The translations under genes and the position numbers were made by a program. This document shows, piece after piece, positions 6,795-9,524 of a stretch of DNA of 9,524 bases. The notes under the pieces were generated by a model. The model did not search any database. It was not told the DNA's origin and worked only from the letters and a program-made list of their open reading frames with translations. The stretch is from an uncultured Clostridia bacterium (lineage in GTDB: Bacteria; Bacillota; Clostridia; Oscillospirales; Acutalibacteraceae): the NCBI GenBank assembly GCA_944382025.1, contig CALWMQ010000058.1, positions 1 through 9,524 on the forward strand, written 5' to 3'. Position 1 is the stretch's first letter. Each line of letters opens with the position of its first letter.

Positions 6795-7353
6795 ACCATT
6801 CACCTCATAAAATCCCAATTTATTCACTTTTATTATACATAATATTAGCATAAAATTATAATTTTTTCTATTATAATTATTGCTTTGGCAAAGTAAGTAA
6901 ACTATCAGCACCGGTCAATAAAGAAGATGAACGAGCTTCTCTCGCTGTTGATAAATACGAATATCCTTGCACATACAAGAGAGCGAAATCCATAATTGCT
7001 TTCACTCAAAAAATTATGATATTTTCTTACATCTGCTTACATCGTTTCATATCATTATAGAAAATTCGGGTACTATTGAAGCACCAAACCATCTAAAGTT
7101 TGTGATTTCAAGCACAACAAAATACCAAAAAGTTAGCATTTAACAGTTCTCAGGGGTTAATTGTTTTTAATAACTCAAATTCAAATACTATTATTTACAC
7201 GGACCTTTCTCCGACAGCGACAGCGCCCCTATTTTTCTATAAAGGCAATAAACTTCACCGGCTATGCAACAGCTCATCAATCACCAATTGGAAACGTCCT
7301 CATAAGCTGATAGAGGAAACCATTCCGCAAATAAATGAAAAGGAGTCTGTGCT
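6795..7353. other. AT-rich gene-poor region upstream of the cotJ operon
   Basis: I find no convincing gene in these 559 bases. It holds the acetyltransferase promoter, a minus-strand 38-codon frame (6877-6993) without a ribosome binding site, a tandem 8-bp repeat (7026-7043), a startless open frame (7106-7357) and a short gacagc repeat near 7213-7225. No clear sigma-E or sigma-K promoter could be recognised before cotJA, although sporulation control would be expected there. Composition returns to that of the core genome at about 7200. Confidence 0.6.
6832..6837 (-). promoter_or_regulatory. -10 element of a likely acetyltransferase promoter
   Basis: A perfect TATAAT on the minus strand lies about 38 bases before the ATG at 6794. 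No good -35 hexamer is found at 17 bases. An overlapping alternative is TAGAAA (6865-6870), 17 bases, TAATAT (6842-6847). The surrounding DNA is so AT-rich that chance matches are expected. Confidence 0.4.
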
Positions 7354-7632
7354 TTGAACAACCAATATTATGGCATGAACTGCGGAGCCGTATATAGGGA
7401 TAATACCGGGAATTGTCCCCGTTGCGCCGCTCCTGCTATGCCCCCGCAATCGGCAAGACGCCCCATGCCGGATATGCCCCCAGCCGTTCCCTATGATATG
7501 GTGCCCGCTATGGCTTATGTACCCCTGCAGTTTTATAACACCGTATATGATCCTATGGAAGGCTTCCGACAGGGAACCATTTTCCCGGAACTGAATAAAC
7601 CGTGGCTGGCAGGAGGGAATAACTGTGGATAA
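7354..7632 (+). CDS. cotJA: spore coat-associated protein CotJA
   Basis: This 92-residue protein ends in the CotJA core: AYVPLQFYNTVYDPMEGFRQGTIFPELNKPW (54-84), in which the YxPxxxGTIFPEL pattern is diagnostic. The N-terminal part has a cysteine-rich knot (C10, C21, C24: NCGAVY...CPRC) and a proline/methionine-rich linker. CotJA is a small inner-coat protein made in the mother cell and works with CotJB and CotJC. Translation starts at TTG 7354, with AAGGAG 8-9 bases upstream; the later ATG (codon 8) has no ribosome binding site. Its last codons overlap the cotJB start by 8 bases (GTGGATAA), typical of translational coupling in this operon. Confidence 0.9.
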   Translation: MNNQYYGMNCGAVYRDNTGNCPRCAAPAMPPQSARRPMPDMPPAVPYDMVPAMAYVPLQFYNTVYDPMEGFRQGTIFPELNKPWLAGGNNCG

Positions 7633-7886
7633 CGGAAAAATGATGCGCCGGAAAATCGAGGCTTACGATTTTTTCCATTTGGGAACTGGGCTTGTATATG
7701 GATACCCACCCATGGGATACCCAGGCTTTGCAACGCCGTCAGGAATATCAGCTGGAACGGGAACAACTGGTGGCGGAATACGAAGCCAAATGCGGTCCTT
7801 ATATCATTAACAGTAATCAGGTCGCCGGTGATCAGTGGACATGGATCCATAACCCATGGCCCTGGGAATACAGCAAGGAGGGCTGA
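7625..7886 (+). pseudogene. cotJB: cotJB with a one-base frameshift
   Basis: The frame starting at GTG 7625 reads MDNGKMMRRKIEAYDFF and then loses similarity, while the next frame from about 7683 gives ELGLYMDTHPWDTQAL and ends in WTWIHNPWPWEYSKEG, which is the CotJB body and its tryptophan/proline-rich C-terminus. Removing one base from either the T6 run (7669-7674) or the G3 run (7681-7683) joins them into one 86-residue protein of normal CotJB length. CotJB is a small spore coat protein that acts with CotJA and CotJC. As written the protein is cut to 61 residues, ending at 7810. This is a real mutation, an assembly or sequencing error in a homopolymer, or much less likely a tolerated slippage. 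The stop of the restored frame is only 4 bases before cotJC. Confidence 0.85.
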
Positions 7887-7890
7887 AACT

Positions 7891-8562
7891 ATGTGGCAAT
7901 ATGAAAAAAAATTGCAATATCCCATCAAAATCGCCAATCCCAATCCCAAATACGCGCAAATGATTATCAGCCAATACGGCGGTCCTGATGGGGAGCTGGG
8001 CGCATCGCTGCGGTATCTCTCCCAGCGTTACAGCATGCCTTACGCCGAACTCAAAGGCCTTTTAACCGATATTGGCACAGAGGAATTGGCCCATTTGGAA
8101 ATGATTTCCGCTATGGTCCATCAATTAACCCGCAATCTATCCGAAGACGAAATTAAAAAGTCCGGATTTGATACCTATTTTGTCGACCATACCGCCGGTG
8201 TTTATCCTATCGCGGCCTCCGGTGTCCCATGGACCGCTTCCTATATTGGCGTAAAAGGCGATGTGCTGGCGGATCTGCATGAAAATCTGTCCGCTGAGCA
8301 AAAAGCTAGGGTCACCTATGATAATCTGCTTCGGCTGATTGATGATCCTGATATCCGGGATCCCCTGAAATTCCTGCGGGAACGGGAAATTGTCCACTAT
8401 CAGCGTTTCGGCGAACCATGCCAATCAGCCTGGAATGGACGGCGATTTCATATTTTCCACTTGATTTCCAATGTTTCCTCTGAGGCGTGGATGCTCTCGA
8501 TCAAGCTGTCCACCACCGTGATTTTGTCGCTGATGGACAATTCCTCCCACCGCTCCATATAA
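7891..8562 (+). CDS. cotJC: CotJC, manganese-catalase-like coat protein, interrupted after codon 175
   Basis: The ATG at 7891 has GGAGG 9 bases upstream. Residues 1-175 are a normal CotJC, a ferritin-like manganese catalase homologue of the spore coat. By spacing against the Lactobacillus plantarum enzyme the expected metal ligands are E35 (GELGASLRY), E65 and H68 (EELAH), E136 and H169 (REIVHYQ). Similarity stops at RFGE (172-175, ending at 8415), where the family normally continues for about 20 more residues. The frame instead reads a 48-residue unrelated tail into the neighbouring element, stopping at 8562 and overlapping the recombinase gene antiparallel by 115 bases. All ligands lie before the break, so a folded core might still form. 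The missing 3' end should lie beyond the other end of the element if the insertion was clean. Confidence 0.88.
   Translation: MWQYEKKLQYPIKIANPNPKYAQMIISQYGGPDGELGASLRYLSQRYSMPYAELKGLLTDIGTEELAHLEMISAMVHQLTRNLSEDEIKKSGFDTYFVDHTAGVYPIAASGVPWTASYIGVKGDVLADLHENLSAEQKARVTYDNLLRLIDDPDIRDPLKFLREREIVHYQRFGEPCQSAWNGRRFHIFHLISNVSSEAWMLSIKLSTTVILSLMDNSSHRSI
8416..8438. other. candidate attachment site at the cotJC/element junction
   Basis: CCATGCCA (8416-8423) and TGGAATGG (8431-8438) are imperfect inverted arms (7 of 8 pairs) around a 7-base centre. They start at the exact base where CotJC similarity ends and lie just 9 bases beyond the recombinase stop codon. Serine recombinases bind short imperfect inverted repeats flanking a 2-base crossover, so this fits an attL/attR, but the true crossover is not determined. 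Confidence 0.5.
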
Positions 8563-9524
8563 CCGGTAATCCCGTCCAAAGGCGCCTTTTTTTCTTCGTC
8601 CAGCCGGGCGATCTGCGCGTTCACTTCCCGCTTCTCCGCGTCCAGCGCGGAAATCCGGCTGTTGATGTAGGCCATGACCGTATCGCTGGCTGCCGCCACC
8701 TTGTCGAGAAGGGCGGATATTTCGCTGTCGAGCGCCTCCGCTTTGGCTTTCAGTTCCAGCTTCTTCAGGTTACAGCCTTCCTGATTTCGCCGGGATAACG
8801 TACCAAACTCCGCCAATTTCTTCTGCATTTCTTCTAGAACAATAGCGTCCACCACATCGGCATTCAGCGAACCGAAATGACAGCCACCGGCATTATACTT
8901 ATTGTTGCAGAGATAATAGCGGTTATCCGCCTTGGTTTTGCAGTGATAGATCTTGGCGGTCAAAGCATACCCGCAATGGGCGCATTTGATTTTACCGGCC
9001 AGCCAGGTGGCTTTGGCTTTGACGGGTTTGGCAACACTCTGGTTATTCAGGCACTTGGAACGGCAGCGAATCCAGGTGTCCGCATCTACCAGCCCCTCAT
9101 GGGGAGCCAGCACCAGCGTGTGCCCCTCCAGCGATACGGTTTTCCGTTTTTTCTCGCTGCCGGAATAGAGATATGCGCCGTTAATACCGATGAATTCCTC
9201 CGGTGGGTTGGCAATGTTGGTTCCCTGCGCCCTGAAAAAGTCGTACAGCTGATAGTCGGCCCGGACATACGCCGGATTGATGATGACATCGCGGAGACGG
9301 CTGCGGCCCCACAGCTTGCCGTCCCGCTTGGTTATGCCGTGCGCTTCAAGATACCGCATGATATCCCCAAAAGAAGTTTGCGGCTTGGCATACATTGCGA
9401 AAATCTGACGCACGATGCCCGCCTCTTCTTCGACCGGTTCATACATTTTGGTATGCACTCCGTCAACGGCGGTTTCTTTCAGCCGAAAGCCATAGGGCAC
9501 CCGGCCGCCCATATAAAAGCCCCG
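8448..9524 (-). CDS. large serine recombinase, N-terminus outside the window
   Basis: The minus-strand frame is open from the window edge to a TGA at 8448-8450 and gives 358 C-terminal residues. The visible start RGFYMGGRVPYGF is the entry to the recombinase domain (PF07508 type) that follows the catalytic resolvase domain, so the active-site serine lies outside the window. Numbering from the Met at 9512, the recombinase domain spans about 1-155, a zinc ribbon uses C177, C180, C202 and C211, and 245-310 is a charged coiled coil, followed by the usual end ISDKITVVDSLIESI...WKI. Such enzymes integrate and excise prophages, conjugative elements and sporulation-intervening elements; the coiled coil controls direction. 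The Met at 9512 is internal and not the start. Its stop lies 32 bases from the last CotJC-like codon, the usual edge position for the integrase of such elements. Confidence 0.93.
   Translation of the reverse strand, partial: RGFYMGGRVPYGFRLKETAVDGVHTKMYEPVEEEAGIVRQIFAMYAKPQTSFGDIMRYLEAHGITKRDGKLWGRSRLRDVIINPAYVRADYQLYDFFRAQGTNIANPPEEFIGINGAYLYSGSEKKRKTVSLEGHTLVLAPHEGLVDADTWIRCRSKCLNNQSVAKPVKAKATWLAGKIKCAHCGYALTAKIYHCKTKADNRYYLCNNKYNAGGCHFGSLNADVVDAIVLEEMQKKLAEFGTLSRRNQEGCNLKKLELKAKAEALDSEISALLDKVAAASDTVMAYINSRISALDAEKREVNAQIARLDEEKKAPLDGITGYMERWEELSISDKITVVDSLIESIHASEETLEIKWKI

Larger units (their letters stand above)
8416..9524. mobile_element. end of a serine-recombinase element inserted in cotJC
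   Basis: From about 8416 to the window edge the DNA belongs to an element that separates the 5' part of cotJC from its missing 3' end. Its outermost gene is a large serine recombinase read toward the junction. Only this end is visible, so it could be a skin-like sporulation-intervening element, a prophage or an integrative conjugative element. Its size and cargo are unknown. Confidence 0.75.

Noticed and set aside
6877..6993. Minus-strand 38-codon frame starting at ATG 6993
   Set aside because: No ribosome binding site, no recognisable motif, AT-rich surroundings, and it overlaps the upstream part of the acetyltransferase promoter region.
7312..7319. CATAAGCT upstream of cotJA as a sigma-E -10 element
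   Set aside because: It resembles CATAnnnT, but no matching ATA-type -35 element lies at the right distance, so I do not call it.
7106..7357. Plus-strand open frame of about 83 codons running up to the cotJA start
   Set aside because: No ATG, GTG or TTG start with a ribosome binding site within it and no recognisable similarity; probably chance or at most an unrecognised gene remnant.
7679..7685. TTTGGGA in the zero frame of cotJB looks like a -1 ribosomal slippery heptamer
   Set aside because: A -1 shift leads to the wrong frame; joining the two CotJB parts needs a +1 shift (skipping one base). An indel or sequencing error in T6 or G3 is simpler.
1..9524. CRISPR arrays, tRNA or rRNA genes, and riboswitches
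   Set aside because: No regularly spaced repeats, cloverleaf-like sequence or recognisable riboswitch core was seen on either strand.

Overview
The window looks like chromosomal DNA of an endospore-forming Firmicute, most likely a gut-type clostridium (Oscillospiraceae-like). The reasons are a cotJA-cotJB-cotJC spore-coat operon, clostridial-style ribosome binding sites (AGGAG), Gram-positive sigma-A promoters with 17-bp spacers, and moderately GC-rich housekeeping genes broken by one clearly AT-rich stretch. The taxon is inferred, not proven.

Layout. Positions 1-6290 are read leftward (minus strand): a partial SAM-dependent methyltransferase (1-567); HU (788-1063) and MazG (1119-1934), which share a strong promoter and end at a clear terminator; an MTA/SAH deaminase (2137-3423) and a purine nucleoside phosphorylase (3445-4281) in one operon; a small coiled-coil/zinc-ribbon protein (4353-4760) with its own promoter and a strong terminator that nearly touches the phosphorylase start; and a uridine-kinase-family P-loop kinase (4969-5922). 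From about 6050 to 7200 the DNA is AT-rich and holds a lone GNAT acetyltransferase (6291-6794) and long gene-poor stretches, which suggests acquired sequence. From 7354 the plus strand carries cotJA, a frameshifted cotJB, and cotJC. After codon 175 cotJC runs into the end of a mobile element, whose large serine recombinase gene (8448 to past 9524) points back toward the junction.

How the parts fit. The left half has a nucleotide-housekeeping flavour: MazG destroys aberrant or excess NTPs, the deaminase and phosphorylase can turn methylthioadenosine or S-adenosylhomocysteine into inosine-type products and then hypoxanthine, and the kinase probably phosphorylates a nucleoside. The right end is the most interesting part: a serine recombinase element sits inside a spore-coat gene, with an imperfect inverted repeat exactly where CotJC similarity stops. 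This layout resembles sporulation-intervening elements such as skin in sigK, where a serine recombinase excises the element in the mother cell and restores the gene. Whether this one is such a regulated element, or an ordinary insertion into a decaying operon (cotJB is also frameshifted), cannot be decided here because the far end of the element lies outside the window.
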